Source of the DNA: Oscillospiraceae bacterium
GTDB taxonomy: Bacteria; Bacillota; Clostridia; Oscillospirales; CAG-272
DNA: 64,000 bases
Reading direction: 5' to 3'
NCBI GenBank assembly: GCA_015063625.1
Contig: SVTT01000001.1
Span: 248,001 to 312,000, forward strand
This document shows, in pieces, positions 25,995 to 34,525 of the stretch. Numbering within the stretch: the stretch's first letter is position 1; each line of letters starts with the position of its first letter. The notes below the pieces were generated by a model, which saw nothing but the letters and a program-made list of their open reading frames with translations, made no database searches and was not told where the DNA came from. Made by a program: the position numbers and the translations under genes.

Positions 25995-26729
25995 TCATTT
26001 TTTGATCACATATCCCTCAGGATCCCCGAAATGGCGCACGTGCGGACAGCGGATCTCCTCGCGGTAGGTAGGGGCAAGAAAGCGCACCGCATTGCGGATC
26101 ACAGTCTGCACCTCGGGGATATGGTACGTGGGAAATTCTTCATGCCCGGGCTGGAAATAGAAGATATTGCCGTTTCCGCGCGAGAACAGGCAGCCTGCGC
26201 GGAACGCCTCTCCTCCCGAGTAGCTGCCGAGAAGCAGCACCCTGTCGGGATTGGGGATCGAAAAGGGCTCGCCGTAGGTTTCCTCATGAGGCAGGAAAAT
26301 CGCGCGGTCGATACCTCTGACGATCGGATGGGCGGGCTCTGTGACCCACACGAGCTCGGAGTCGCCGCTTTCGCGCCACGTCAGGCTACAGGGAGTACCC
26401 ATCAGCAGCTTGAAGGGCTTGGAATGATGCGCCGAATGAAGGAAAATAGCACCCATACCTGAATGCACGGCATCTCTGACCATCTCAGCCACATCGTCGG
26501 GCACGTCACCGTGACGCATATGTCCCCACCAAATCAGAACATCGGTTTCGGCAAGCAGCTCCTTCGTGATGCCGCAATGTTCTTCATCAAGCGTTGCCGT
26601 ACGTACCTCGATATCGTCACAGGCGAGGAAATCGGCAATGGCGCGGTGAATACCGTTAGGATAAATTGCCCTTACGGTATCGCTCTTTTTTTCATGACAA
26701 AATTCATTCCAGACTAATACGCGGATCAT
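25995..26729 (-). CDS. ThuA domain-containing protein
   Basis: A 244-residue class-I-glutamine-amidotransferase-like fold protein. ThuA hallmarks: N-terminal VLVWNEFCHEK, DVLIWWGHMRHGDVP near 85-99, GMGAIFLHSAHHSKPFK near 117 and FQPGHEEFPTYH near 207. ThuA proteins take part in disaccharide or keto-sugar utilisation, often with Gfo/Idh partners; the exact reaction is not settled. 97 bases upstream of the oxidoreductase gene on the same strand. Ribosome site GGAGGATGT lies directly before the ATG. Confidence 0.85.
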   Translation of the reverse strand: MIRVLVWNEFCHEKKSDTVRAIYPNGIHRAIADFLACDDIEVRTATLDEEHCGITKELLAETDVLIWWGHMRHGDVPDDVAEMVRDAVHSGMGAIFLHSAHHSKPFKLLMGTPCSLTWRESGDSELVWVTEPAHPIVRGIDRAIFLPHEETYGEPFSIPNPDRVLLLGSYSGGEAFRAGCLFSRGNGNIFYFQPGHEEFPTYHIPEVQTVIRNAVRFLAPTYREEIRCPHVRHFGDPEGYVIKK

Positions 26730-26828
26730 AACATCCTCCTCTTTATTTTAACATTTTTTAATATTGTTGGTTGCTTCCGCACAAGCCCCTCACCGAAAAA
26801 ACGAGAAGAGAGGCTTAGACATCGCAGC

Positions 26829-27056
26829 TTACTCCTCGTCAATATAGGTGAAGCGCGAAAGGGTCACACCGTCGCGCGTGACGGCTTCATTCCACATGGA
26901 CAGGGGGCGGACCCAGATCTCCCCCGCGCCGTAAAGTGCACGGTAGATCACCATCGCCTCATTCGTTTCGGAATGCTTCCCCACAAAAAGGACCTCATAC
27001 TCCATCCCCTTAAAATGGCGGTAGCGTCCCACCTTGATCGGCTCTTCCCTCATCAT
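26829..27056 (-). CDS. DUF1653 domain-containing protein
   Basis: A 75-residue protein with the DUF1653 pattern: VGRYRHFKGMEYEVL near 7-21, MVIYRALYGAGEIWVRPLSMW near 34-54 and a final RFTYIDEE. The family is small and of unknown function, possibly a beta-barrel fold that binds a ligand or nucleic acid. Its start codon overlaps the folD stop by four bases, so it is the last gene of the yfmF-yfmH-lgt-folD operon. Confidence 0.88.
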   Translation of the reverse strand: MMREEPIKVGRYRHFKGMEYEVLFVGKHSETNEAMVIYRALYGAGEIWVRPLSMWNEAVTRDGVTLSRFTYIDEE

Positions 27057-27916
27057 TTGACTCTCGCACCCTGCTTGCCTGCGGCAGTGAAGGTGTTTTT
27101 CATGAGCATGGTGATGGTCATGGGTCCCACGCCGCCCGGCACGGGAGTGATCATTGATGCCACAGGCTCGACCGAGGCGAAATCCACGTCACCGCAAAGC
27201 TTACCGTCCGAGGGACGGCGGTTCATGCCGACATCGATCACAACCGCCCCCTCCTTGACGTAGGAGGCATCAAAAAACTCGGGCTTGCCGATCGCGGCGA
27301 CCAGAATGTCGGCACGGCGGCAAACATCGCGCAGATCCTTGGTGCGGCTATGACAGACCGTGACCGTGCCGTTTGCCTCAAGCAGCAGCAGTGCTTGCGG
27401 CTTTCCCACGATATTGGAACGACCGACGACCACACATTCCTTCCCCTCGATCTCCACGCCGCTTCTCTTCAGGAGCTGCATGACGCCCGCGGGCGTACAG
27501 GGCAAAAAGTCATAATTGCCGATCATGATGCGTCCGACGTTGTAGGGATGAAACGCATCCACGTCCTTGGCAGGATCGATGGCAAGCAGGATCTTCTCCT
27601 CGTCAAGATGCTTCGGCAAGGGCAGCTGTACCAGAATACCGTGAATACGGTCATCGCGATTCAGACGCTCAATGAGCGCAAGCAGCGTCGCCTCGTCGGT
27701 ATCGGCAGGCAGCTCGTACCCCTCGGAATAAAAGCCGACCTCCTCACAGGCGCGGTGCTTATTGCGCACGTACACCTTGGAGGCGGGATCCTCACCCACG
27801 ATCACGACGGCAAGCCCCGGGGCATAGCCGTTCTCCCCCTTGAACACTGCGGTTTCTTCCGCGATCTCCTTACGGATCTCTGCGGCAATCGCCCTTCCGT
27901 CAATCAGCTTTGCCAT
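27053..27916 (-). CDS. folD: Bifunctional methylenetetrahydrofolate dehydrogenase/cyclohydrolase
   Basis: Oxidises 5,10-methylene-THF and hydrolyses methenyl-THF to 10-formyl-THF; cytoplasmic. About 287 residues: YVRNKHRACEEVGF near 49-62 with the catalytic lysine, PLPKHLDE near 97, PCTPAGVMQLL near 136, the Rossmann GRSNIVGKPQALLLL near 165 and PVPGGVGPMTITML near 258. The start is the ATG preceded by GGAGGAAGAGG (27916); the frame extends 68 codons upstream only inside lgt. The beginning overlaps the end of lgt by 17 bases. Its substrate overlaps with the Fhs product encoded in this window. Confidence 0.96.
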   Translation of the reverse strand: MAKLIDGRAIAAEIRKEIAEETAVFKGENGYAPGLAVVIVGEDPASKVYVRNKHRACEEVGFYSEGYELPADTDEATLLALIERLNRDDRIHGILVQLPLPKHLDEEKILLAIDPAKDVDAFHPYNVGRIMIGNYDFLPCTPAGVMQLLKRSGVEIEGKECVVVGRSNIVGKPQALLLLEANGTVTVCHSRTKDLRDVCRRADILVAAIGKPEFFDASYVKEGAVVIDVGMNRRPSDGKLCGDVDFASVEPVASMITPVPGGVGPMTITMLMKNTFTAAGKQGARVK

Positions 27917-28931
27917 CCTCTTCCTCCTTTGGAGGGACCTTTTCCCCCGATTTCTCCTGTTGTCCTGTCGCCGCACGGGCAATGATCGCATCAATACCGC
28001 CCTGCGCCTCCTCGGCGCTTTTTTGGTCATCCGCGTTTTTTCTGCGGCGAAGTCCGATGCCGCGCAGCTTTTCGTAAACCGGCACATAGCTTTCCGTGTC
28101 CATATGGCGGCGCTTCTCACGCACCCAAAAATAAACCAACAGTGACGTGCAGATCACAAAGCAAAGGAAGCCCACGACCTGCGAGATTCGGAAAACGCCG
28201 ATATAAAGGCTGTCGGTACGCAGCCCCTCGATGAACATGCGGCCAAAGCCATACCATGCCAGGTACATCAGCATGATCTGCCCATCGAATTTTTTCTTTT
28301 TGTAAAACAGATTGATCAGCACAAAGCCGACAAGATTCCAAAGAGATTCGTAAAGGAAGGTGGGGTGATAATAAACCATGCTGCTCCCTTCCTTGAGCCC
28401 CATCCGCAGAAAGAAGCTCTCGGAGGTGCGAATACCGTGAGCCTCGCCGTTCACGAAATTGCCCCATCTTCCGATGATCTGACCAAGCATGACACCGGGA
28501 GAGACCATATCAAACACCTTGAGAATCTTGTCCTTGCCGAATTTTTTGAAGTAGCTGACTAAGATCAGTCCGAGCGCGCCGCCGATGATCGAGCCGTACA
28601 TGGCGATGCCGCCCTCCCAGATGGCGATCACATCATAAAAGCTGTGATAGATGCCCTCCTTGAAGGTCGTAAGCACATAATAGGTGCGTGCGCCGATGAT
28701 GGCAAGCAGGACCGTCCAGATGGCGTAGTCCAGCACATCATCGGTGGATATCCCCTCAAATTTAGCTCGGTAGGCAGCATAAGAGAAGCCTGCAACAATG
28801 CCGAGCGTCAGAAGGATCCCGTACCATCGAACCTCAACGCCGCCAAAGATCGGCAGCGTGAATGCCACCTTGTTGATCACGGTTTCGGCAATGCCGAGTC
28901 CGGGAAAGGAAAAAACCGTCGTACTTCTCAT
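27900..28931 (-). CDS. lgt: Prolipoprotein diacylglyceryl transferase
   Basis: Transfers diacylglycerol to the lipobox cysteine of prolipoproteins, acting in the membrane. About six or seven membrane spans in residues 15-275 and the Lgt signature GRWGNFVNGEAHG near 155-167, with YHPTFLYESLWN near 194. 343 residues, about 60 more than usual: the extra C-terminal part (from about residue 280) is a charged, hydrophilic tail ending in PPKEEEDGKAD that is likely cytosolic. It overlaps the yfmH end by four bases and folD by 17. The SBP lipoprotein at 7193 is a likely client. Confidence 0.93.
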   Translation of the reverse strand: MRSTTVFSFPGLGIAETVINKVAFTLPIFGGVEVRWYGILLTLGIVAGFSYAAYRAKFEGISTDDVLDYAIWTVLLAIIGARTYYVLTTFKEGIYHSFYDVIAIWEGGIAMYGSIIGGALGLILVSYFKKFGKDKILKVFDMVSPGVMLGQIIGRWGNFVNGEAHGIRTSESFFLRMGLKEGSSMVYYHPTFLYESLWNLVGFVLINLFYKKKKFDGQIMLMYLAWYGFGRMFIEGLRTDSLYIGVFRISQVVGFLCFVICTSLLVYFWVREKRRHMDTESYVPVYEKLRGIGLRRRKNADDQKSAEEAQGGIDAIIARAATGQQEKSGEKVPPKEEEDGKAD

Positions 28932-30232
28932 CGTTCATCTCCCATTTGTTCTTCTTGCGGTTCTATGATCGAAAGGGTATACGCCTCATCCCTGAAAACA
29001 CTGTGAAGGAGCGCTTCTACGTCGGCAAGCGTGATGCTCTGCACGATATCCGCGTAGGAAAACAGCTCGGAATCCTCAAAGACGAAGGAAAGAAGGGTGT
29101 TGGCGATTTCCTCGGTCGAATCAAAGCTCTTAATATACTCGGCATATTCGATGCGGCGGCATCGCTCAAAATCCGACTCGGAAAGATGGCCTTGCTGCTT
29201 TTCCCCGATATATGCCTTGATCGCATCAAGCACCGCCTCGGGCTCCCACGATTCTCCCGAGATCTGATTAAAGGCAAAGTCGCGTGTCAGCGCGTAATCC
29301 GCCGAAAGCTCGGGCGAGATCATGCCGCTGTCATAAAGCTTGTTATAAAGCTCCCCTGCCTGCGAAAAGAGCATCTCATTGAGGATCGCCATACCGACGT
29401 CCTTTTTCAGACGTGCCCTCGGATCGGCAGGAAGATCGGTATCCTTCACGCCGATCGAAAATACAGGCTTTGCCACCTGCCCCTTCTCACGCACGGTGCT
29501 TTGCCACGCATGCGGCGCCTCGCTCACGGTACGGCGCACAACGGGAGTCTGCTTGCCGTAGACCGGTAGATTCGCATCGACCGCAGAGAGCACCTCGTTT
29601 GGATCTACGTCACCGCATATGATCAGCGCCATGTTTTCGGGCTTATAAAATGCCTCGTAGGCACGGTAGAGCACACGGTCTGTGATCTGTGCGATAGAGG
29701 CATGAGAGCCGCAGATATCCAAGCGCACGGGATGGCTTTGATAAAGCCCTGCCATCATGTTATAGTAGCAGCGATCATAGGGATTATCCCGGCACATTCT
29801 GATCTCCTCACCGATGATCCCCTGCTCCTTCTCTACGGTTTCCTTGGTAAAATAGGGATGCGTCACGAAGCGAACCAGCTCGGCAAGCGAATCAAAAAAG
29901 CGCTCGGTGGTAGAAAACAGATAAACGGTGCGCGTGTGCGAGGTATAGGCATTGGCATCGGCACCGAATGCCGAAAATCGCTCAAAGGAATCGCTTCCGT
30001 CCTCGTTTGAAAACAGCTTATGCTCCAGAAAATGTGCCACGCCGTCGGGCAGGAGCTCTCTGCCCTCCGCATCAAGCGCATTGTCCACCGAGCCGAAATC
30101 TACGGCAAACAACGCATAGGTCGTGGTCATTTTTTTGGGAAACACATAAACGGGCAATCCACTCGGATGCTGAAAAAAGGTATAGCTCTCGCCGAGAAGA
30201 GAGCTTTGATAAATACGGCTGCTCGTACTCAT
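28928..30232 (-). CDS. yfmH: M16-family peptidase YfmH-like (active subunit)
   Basis: Pitrilysin/insulinase-type zinc peptidase of 434 residues with an intact HxxEH motif (HFLEH near residue 67-71) plus a downstream glutamate in EKEQGIIGEEI near 136-146. This is the catalytic half of the YfmF/YfmH pair, which in some genome annotations is linked to EF-P modification and in others to peptide export or maturation; the true role is unresolved. Start and stop share ATGA with yfmF and lgt, so the order yfmF-yfmH-lgt is translationally coupled. Confidence 0.87.
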   Translation of the reverse strand: MSTSSRIYQSSLLGESYTFFQHPSGLPVYVFPKKMTTTYALFAVDFGSVDNALDAEGRELLPDGVAHFLEHKLFSNEDGSDSFERFSAFGADANAYTSHTRTVYLFSTTERFFDSLAELVRFVTHPYFTKETVEKEQGIIGEEIRMCRDNPYDRCYYNMMAGLYQSHPVRLDICGSHASIAQITDRVLYRAYEAFYKPENMALIICGDVDPNEVLSAVDANLPVYGKQTPVVRRTVSEAPHAWQSTVREKGQVAKPVFSIGVKDTDLPADPRARLKKDVGMAILNEMLFSQAGELYNKLYDSGMISPELSADYALTRDFAFNQISGESWEPEAVLDAIKAYIGEKQQGHLSESDFERCRRIEYAEYIKSFDSTEEIANTLLSFVFEDSELFSYADIVQSITLADVEALLHSVFRDEAYTLSIIEPQEEQMGDER

Positions 30233-31518
30233 TCCTCCCCCTCATCCTCTCCGTCCCGCGTGCCCTTCAAAAAGAACACGGCGCGGCGAGCCAGATGCTC
30301 CGCCGCCTCTACGACCTCGTCAAGAGTTACGTGCACCAGCTTCTCGCGCCACGAGGTGACCGTTTCATCGTCCCCGATCATGGCGCGACCGGTATAAAAT
30401 CTTGACAGAACACCGGGATTGTCAAACGCCTGCCGATAGGTGTTGGCAAGCGAGTGACGCGCGGCGTCAAATTCAACATCCGTGATGTTTCCCTTGCCGA
30501 TCTCGGCAAGCTGCGCCAGCATCGCCTCCTCGGCAACCGCGCGGTTCTCCACCTTCATGCCGCAATTGGCAAACACGGTTCCCTTGAAAAGGTCAAGCGC
30601 AGAGCTGCAATGATAGCAAAGGCTCATGCGCTCACGCACGTTCATGAAAAGCTTGGAGGCGGGCGATGCTCCAAAAATCTCATTGAGCATCATCAGCGCA
30701 GGGGCAAGGCGGTGTCCGAGCGAAATATCCGATCGGAAGCCAATTGACAGCTTTCCCTGAAACAGCGGCATTTCTGCCGTTTCCTCTCGCATTCCCTTGC
30801 CGAGGTGCACCGACGAGCTGTAGGGCACGCCGACTCCGCCGAAATCACCGAAGGCGTCGCGCAGCAGCGCCGCGAGCTCACAGGCATCGGTGTTGCCAAC
30901 ATAACAGAAAACGGGTGAGAGCGTCTCGGTCAGCGCGCGATAGCGATCTGCCAGATCTTCGGCAGAAAGCGCGTCGATGCTCTCCTCCGAGCCAAGCAGA
31001 GAAAGTGCATACCCCTCCCCCTCGCAAAGCAGGCGACGGCAACGGGAAATCGCATAGCTGCGCGGATTGTTGATCTCAGCGCGAATGGCATCGCGAAGAT
31101 TCTGCTTCTCGCTTTCCACAAAGGCAGCCGTATAGTGTCCGTGCTCATCCAGAAGCGGCGCCCTTAAAAGCTCGCGATACATCCGAACGACATCGGGCAG
31201 CAGCCCTCCCTTTTCCGCAACGTAGCGCGCACCGAGAAAATCGGCGGAAAAGCCGAGAGCGTGCATGTCGCCAAGGCGACGGGCAGAAGCGGAGATCGAG
31301 GTGGAATACATCAGATCCAGCTTCTCGTTGATCAGCGCCTGGGTCGGAAAGGAAGCCGTTCCCCGACGGGAAAGTGCCATGACCATGGCGTTTTTTTGTG
31401 CAGTATTTTCAAAAAGAGGCACCGCAAAGGAAACCGAAAGCAGCTCGCTTTTGAAGCGGTCGCTCTTGATATAAATCAGACTTGCATGCTGCCCGATGGG
31501 ATATATGATCGGCTTCAT
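30229..31518 (-). CDS. yfmF: M16-family peptidase-like protein YfmF (inactive partner)
   Basis: About 429 residues of the M16 fold but without an HxxEH motif (the corresponding N-terminal region near 40-65 reads ALSRRGTASFPTQAL), so it is probably the non-catalytic partner of YfmH. The C-terminal half carries the RFYTGRAMIGD segment typical of the pair. The start was set at the ATG at 31518 (GGAGG upstream); the longer frame to 31620 is in the promoter. First gene of the operon yfmF-yfmH-lgt-folD-DUF1653. Confidence 0.84.
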   Translation of the reverse strand: MKPIIYPIGQHASLIYIKSDRFKSELLSVSFAVPLFENTAQKNAMVMALSRRGTASFPTQALINEKLDLMYSTSISASARRLGDMHALGFSADFLGARYVAEKGGLLPDVVRMYRELLRAPLLDEHGHYTAAFVESEKQNLRDAIRAEINNPRSYAISRCRRLLCEGEGYALSLLGSEESIDALSAEDLADRYRALTETLSPVFCYVGNTDACELAALLRDAFGDFGGVGVPYSSSVHLGKGMREETAEMPLFQGKLSIGFRSDISLGHRLAPALMMLNEIFGASPASKLFMNVRERMSLCYHCSSALDLFKGTVFANCGMKVENRAVAEEAMLAQLAEIGKGNITDVEFDAARHSLANTYRQAFDNPGVLSRFYTGRAMIGDDETVTSWREKLVHVTLDEVVEAAEHLARRAVFFLKGTRDGEDEGEE

Positions 31519-31556
31519 GTGCACCTCCTGTTCGTGATATAACGGTGAATAGATAT

Positions 31557-31585
31557 ATTTTACACTAAAAAAGATGATATTGCAA
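31557..31585 (-). promoter_or_regulatory. Promoter of the yfmF-lgt-folD operon
   Basis: Minus-strand TTGCAA (31580-31585), 17-bp spacer, TAAAAT (31557-31562), about 40 bases before the yfmF start. Confidence 0.75.
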
Positions 31586-31685
31586 CCCCTCTTGAAAATT
31601 TTGCGTATCGCCTCACACAAAAATCAAGCCGTCATCCGAGGAATGGCACGGCAAGCCCAAGGTGTTTTTTTGATGCTTCTGTTTC

Positions 31686-31720
31686 AAAAAGACCGATTTC
31701 TCATCAAAATCGGTCTTTTT
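31686..31720. terminator. Terminator downstream of mrp
   Basis: Stem aaaaagaccgattt/aaatcggtcttttt (14 bp) around a 7-nt loop; T-run in both directions. Located 24 bases after the mrp stop on the minus strand. Confidence 0.85.
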
Positions 31721-31743
31721 GAAATAATCTGTTGTTTTCCGCA

Positions 31744-32571
31744 TTAAGAAAGAGCTTTTACAATGGCGGCTGCAGCGTCGGTCAGCGGATCCTTTTCTAC
31801 ACACTCGATCCGTCCTTCATCCACCAAGGCAGAGAGCGCGGGGTCGATGGGCAGACGTGCCAGCACGGGATAACCGAACTCGGCAGCGACCTCGTCGATA
31901 TGGCTCTCCCCGAAAATACGGATCTCCTTACCGCAATCAGGGCAACGGACGAAGCTCATATTTTCCACCAAGCCGAGCACCGGAACGTTCATCATGTTTG
32001 CCATATTCGCCGCCTTTGCCACGATCATGGAAACCAGCTCCTGCGGACTGCTGACGATCACGGCACCGTCAAGCTTGAAGGACTGGAAAACCGTAAGGGG
32101 CACGTCACCCGTGCCGGGAGGGCAATCGATCAGCAGATAATCGATATGATCCCAGATCACATCGGTATAAAACTGCTTCACTGTCCCCGCAATGATGGGA
32201 CCGCGCCAGATAACGGGGCTTTTTTCATCGGGAAGTAAAAGATTGAGCGAAATGACGTCGATACCGCCCGGAGTGCGCGCAGGATAAAGTCCTGCCTCAT
32301 CACCCTCGATTCCCTGCTTCAGACCGAACGCCTTCGGGATGGAGGGACCCGTGATATCGGCATCCAGAATACCGACGCGGTACCCTTGGCGGTTCAGCGC
32401 TACGGCGAGCAAGGAGGTGACCAGCGATTTTCCCACGCCGCCCTTGCCACTCACAACACCGATCACGTGTCCGACAGAGCTTTTTTCGTTAAATTTGTCC
32501 TTTTGGGGTGCCTTTCTCGATTCGCAGTTGCTGCTGCAGGAGGCACAGTCATGCGTACATTCTTCAGCCAT
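31744..32571 (-). CDS. mrp: Mrp/NBP35-family Fe-S cluster carrier ATPase
   Basis: P-loop ATPase of about 275 residues that carries and hands on iron-sulphur clusters. Deviant Walker A GKGGVGKS near 42, DADITGPSIPKAFG near 75, PPGTGDVPLT near 150 and the C-terminal CPDCGKEIRIFG near 212 (CxxC that binds the cluster). An added cysteine-rich N-terminus CTHDCASCSSNC spans residues 5-16. The start is the ATG at 32571 after GGAAAGGAG; the frame from 32631 is in the leader hairpins. The leader has two tandem hairpins immediately before the ribosome site. Confidence 0.92.
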   Translation of the reverse strand: MAEECTHDCASCSSNCESRKAPQKDKFNEKSSVGHVIGVVSGKGGVGKSLVTSLLAVALNRQGYRVGILDADITGPSIPKAFGLKQGIEGDEAGLYPARTPGGIDVISLNLLLPDEKSPVIWRGPIIAGTVKQFYTDVIWDHIDYLLIDCPPGTGDVPLTVFQSFKLDGAVIVSSPQELVSMIVAKAANMANMMNVPVLGLVENMSFVRCPDCGKEIRIFGESHIDEVAAEFGYPVLARLPIDPALSALVDEGRIECVEKDPLTDAAAAIVKALS

Positions 32572-32586
32572 GTTTGACTCCTTTCC

Positions 32587-32619
32587 GAGCGTAATACACG
32601 CTCCGGGGCACCTTGCCCC
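32587..32619 (-). promoter_or_regulatory. Tandem hairpins in the mrp leader
   Basis: Two short perfect stems back to back, gagcgt/acgctc and ggggca/tgcccc, separated by one base, with the first one ending just before GGAAAGGAG. They could gate translation or protect the 5' end; role inferred. Confidence 0.4.
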
Positions 32620-32716
32620 GTTTCGGCTCATTCCTCTTTATTATACACCTTTTTGCGGAAAGTTCAAGTTTTTTTCAAAAAAACCTCTTTTTTCTCGGAA
32701 ACAGGACCACTTCACC

Positions 32717-32745
32717 TTGCATCATATCCGATGATATGGTAAAAT
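32717..32745 (+). promoter_or_regulatory. Promoter of the heterodimeric ABC exporter with an embedded inverted repeat
   Basis: TTGCAT (32717-32722), 17-bp spacer, TAAAAT (32740-32745). CATATC-cgat-GATATG (32723-32738) fills the spacer, a likely repressor or activator site. Confidence 0.7.
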
Positions 32746-32782
32746 ATGTCTTGTGTGACCAAGCTCAAAGAAAGGAGCTGCT

Positions 32783-34525
32783 ATGCGAAAATTGCTACGC
32801 TACCTTAAGCGTTACCGAAAAGAAGCCATTCTCGGTCCTCTTTTCAAAATGCTTGAGGCACTTTTTGAACTTTTTATCCCTCTGGTCGTCGCCGACATTG
32901 TGGATCACGGCATTCGCGAGGGCGATACCCATTATATCCTCTCTCGCTGCGGCATTATGGTTCTGCTCGGGATCGTGGGGCTTGCCGCATCGATCACGGC
33001 GCAGTATTTTTCGGCAAAGGCATCGGTGGGTATGGCAACCGACCTGAGATACGGGCTCTTTTCTCACATCGGAAGGCTCTCCTACCAAAGCACCGACCGC
33101 TTCGGCACGGCAACTCTGCTGTCCCGTTCCACGGCGGATGTCAACCAGATCCAAACTGCCGTCAATATGGTGCTGCGTCTGTTCCTGCGCTCCCCCTTCA
33201 TCGTATTTGGCGCCATGATCATGGCATTTACAGTATCCCCCTTTGCCGCACTCACCTTTGTCGTCACCATTCCCGCCCTTTCGGTGGTGGTATTCGGCGT
33301 CATGCTCATCAGCATCCCCATGTTTCGCCGCGTACAGGCAAGGCTAGACCGTGTGCTGGGGCTGACGCGCGAGAATCTGACGGGCGCGCGCGTAGTGCGT
33401 GCCTTTTCCGGCGAGGAGGAAGCCGTTGCCGAGTTCGGCGCAACGAATGCCGAGCTGACCCGTCTTCAGCGCTTTACGGGTCGCTTTTCAGCCCTCCTTA
33501 ACCCCGTCACGTACGTGATCATTAACCTCTCGATCCTCGTGATCGTTTGGCGAGGCGGCATCAGGGTCAACGTCGGGGATCTGCAAACGGGCGAGGTCAT
33601 TGCCCTTTATAATTACATGTCCCAGATCCTGGTAGAGCTGATCAAGCTCGCCAATTTTATCATTCTGATCACCAAGGCAAGTGCTTCGGCAGGACGCATC
33701 AATCTCATTTTCGACACCCCCACCGACATGCCTGTGCGTGACACTGCAGGTGCTGTAAAGGATCAGGGCGAGGGCTCGGTCACCTTCCGTCACGTATCGG
33801 TTTCCTATCTTGAAGATACAGAGCCTGAGCTGGAGGACATCTCCTTTCACGCAAAGGGGGGCGAAACTGTGGGCATCATCGGTGGAACAGGTGCCGGAAA
33901 AACGACACTTGTGAACCTGATCCCACGCTTTTATGACGTCTGCAAGGGCGAGGTGCTGGTGGACGGCATTGACGTCCGAGATTATCCCTCCCCCGCGCTT
34001 CTTCGCAAAAAAATCGGCGTCGTCCCCCAAAAGGCGGAGCTGTTTGCCGGTACGATCCGCGACAATCTGAAATTCGGCAAGGAGGATGCCACCGACGAGG
34101 AGCTTCTCGAAGCGCTTGACACCGCGCAGGCAAGCGATTTTGTCCTACAAAAGGAGGGAGGTCTTGACTTTCCCCTTGAGCAAGGGGGCAGAAATCTCTC
34201 AGGCGGTCAGAAGCAGCGCCTTTGCATTGCACGCGCGCTGGTGCGCAAGCCCCGTATCCTGATCCTTGATGACAGTGCCTGTGCACTCGATTATGCCACC
34301 GATGCGGCATTGCGTGCCGCCATCAGAGCACTCCCCTACCATCCGACCGTCTTTATCGTGTCACAGCGCACTGCCTCGCTTCGGCACGCAGACCGTATCG
34401 TCGTGCTTGAGGACGGCAGGGCGGTTGGGATCGGAACACATGACGAGCTGCTCTCCCGATGTGATATTTACCGCGAGATCCATCTCTCGCAATTCGGAGG
34501 AGAGGAGGTGGGCGAGCATGCCTAA
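32783..34525 (+). CDS. Heterodimeric ABC exporter subunit 1 (degenerate Walker B)
   Basis: Fused permease-ATPase of 580 residues: six membrane spans in about 15-305, nucleotide-binding domain 335-575. Walker A GGTGAGKTTLVNL near 370, signature LSGGQKQR near 472, Walker B ILILDDSACALD near 494 with aspartate in place of the catalytic glutamate, and no switch histidine-type TH motif (SQRTASL instead). This is the TM287/BmrC-like degenerate half. It overlaps the partner gene by 8 bases. Likely exports hydrophobic drugs, lipids or peptides; substrate unknown. Confidence 0.93.
   Translation: MRKLLRYLKRYRKEAILGPLFKMLEALFELFIPLVVADIVDHGIREGDTHYILSRCGIMVLLGIVGLAASITAQYFSAKASVGMATDLRYGLFSHIGRLSYQSTDRFGTATLLSRSTADVNQIQTAVNMVLRLFLRSPFIVFGAMIMAFTVSPFAALTFVVTIPALSVVVFGVMLISIPMFRRVQARLDRVLGLTRENLTGARVVRAFSGEEEAVAEFGATNAELTRLQRFTGRFSALLNPVTYVIINLSILVIVWRGGIRVNVGDLQTGEVIALYNYMSQILVELIKLANFIILITKASASAGRINLIFDTPTDMPVRDTAGAVKDQGEGSVTFRHVSVSYLEDTEPELEDISFHAKGGETVGIIGGTGAGKTTLVNLIPRFYDVCKGEVLVDGIDVRDYPSPALLRKKIGVVPQKAELFAGTIRDNLKFGKEDATDEELLEALDTAQASDFVLQKEGGLDFPLEQGGRNLSGGQKQRLCIARALVRKPRILILDDSACALDYATDAALRAAIRALPYHPTVFIVSQRTASLRHADRIVVLEDGRAVGIGTHDELLSRCDIYREIHLSQFGGEEVGEHA

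Noticed and set aside
27053-28120. 355-residue version of FolD with a long basic N-terminus
   Set aside because: The extension lies within lgt, has no family similarity, and a strong GGAGGAAGAGG site marks the ATG at 27916.
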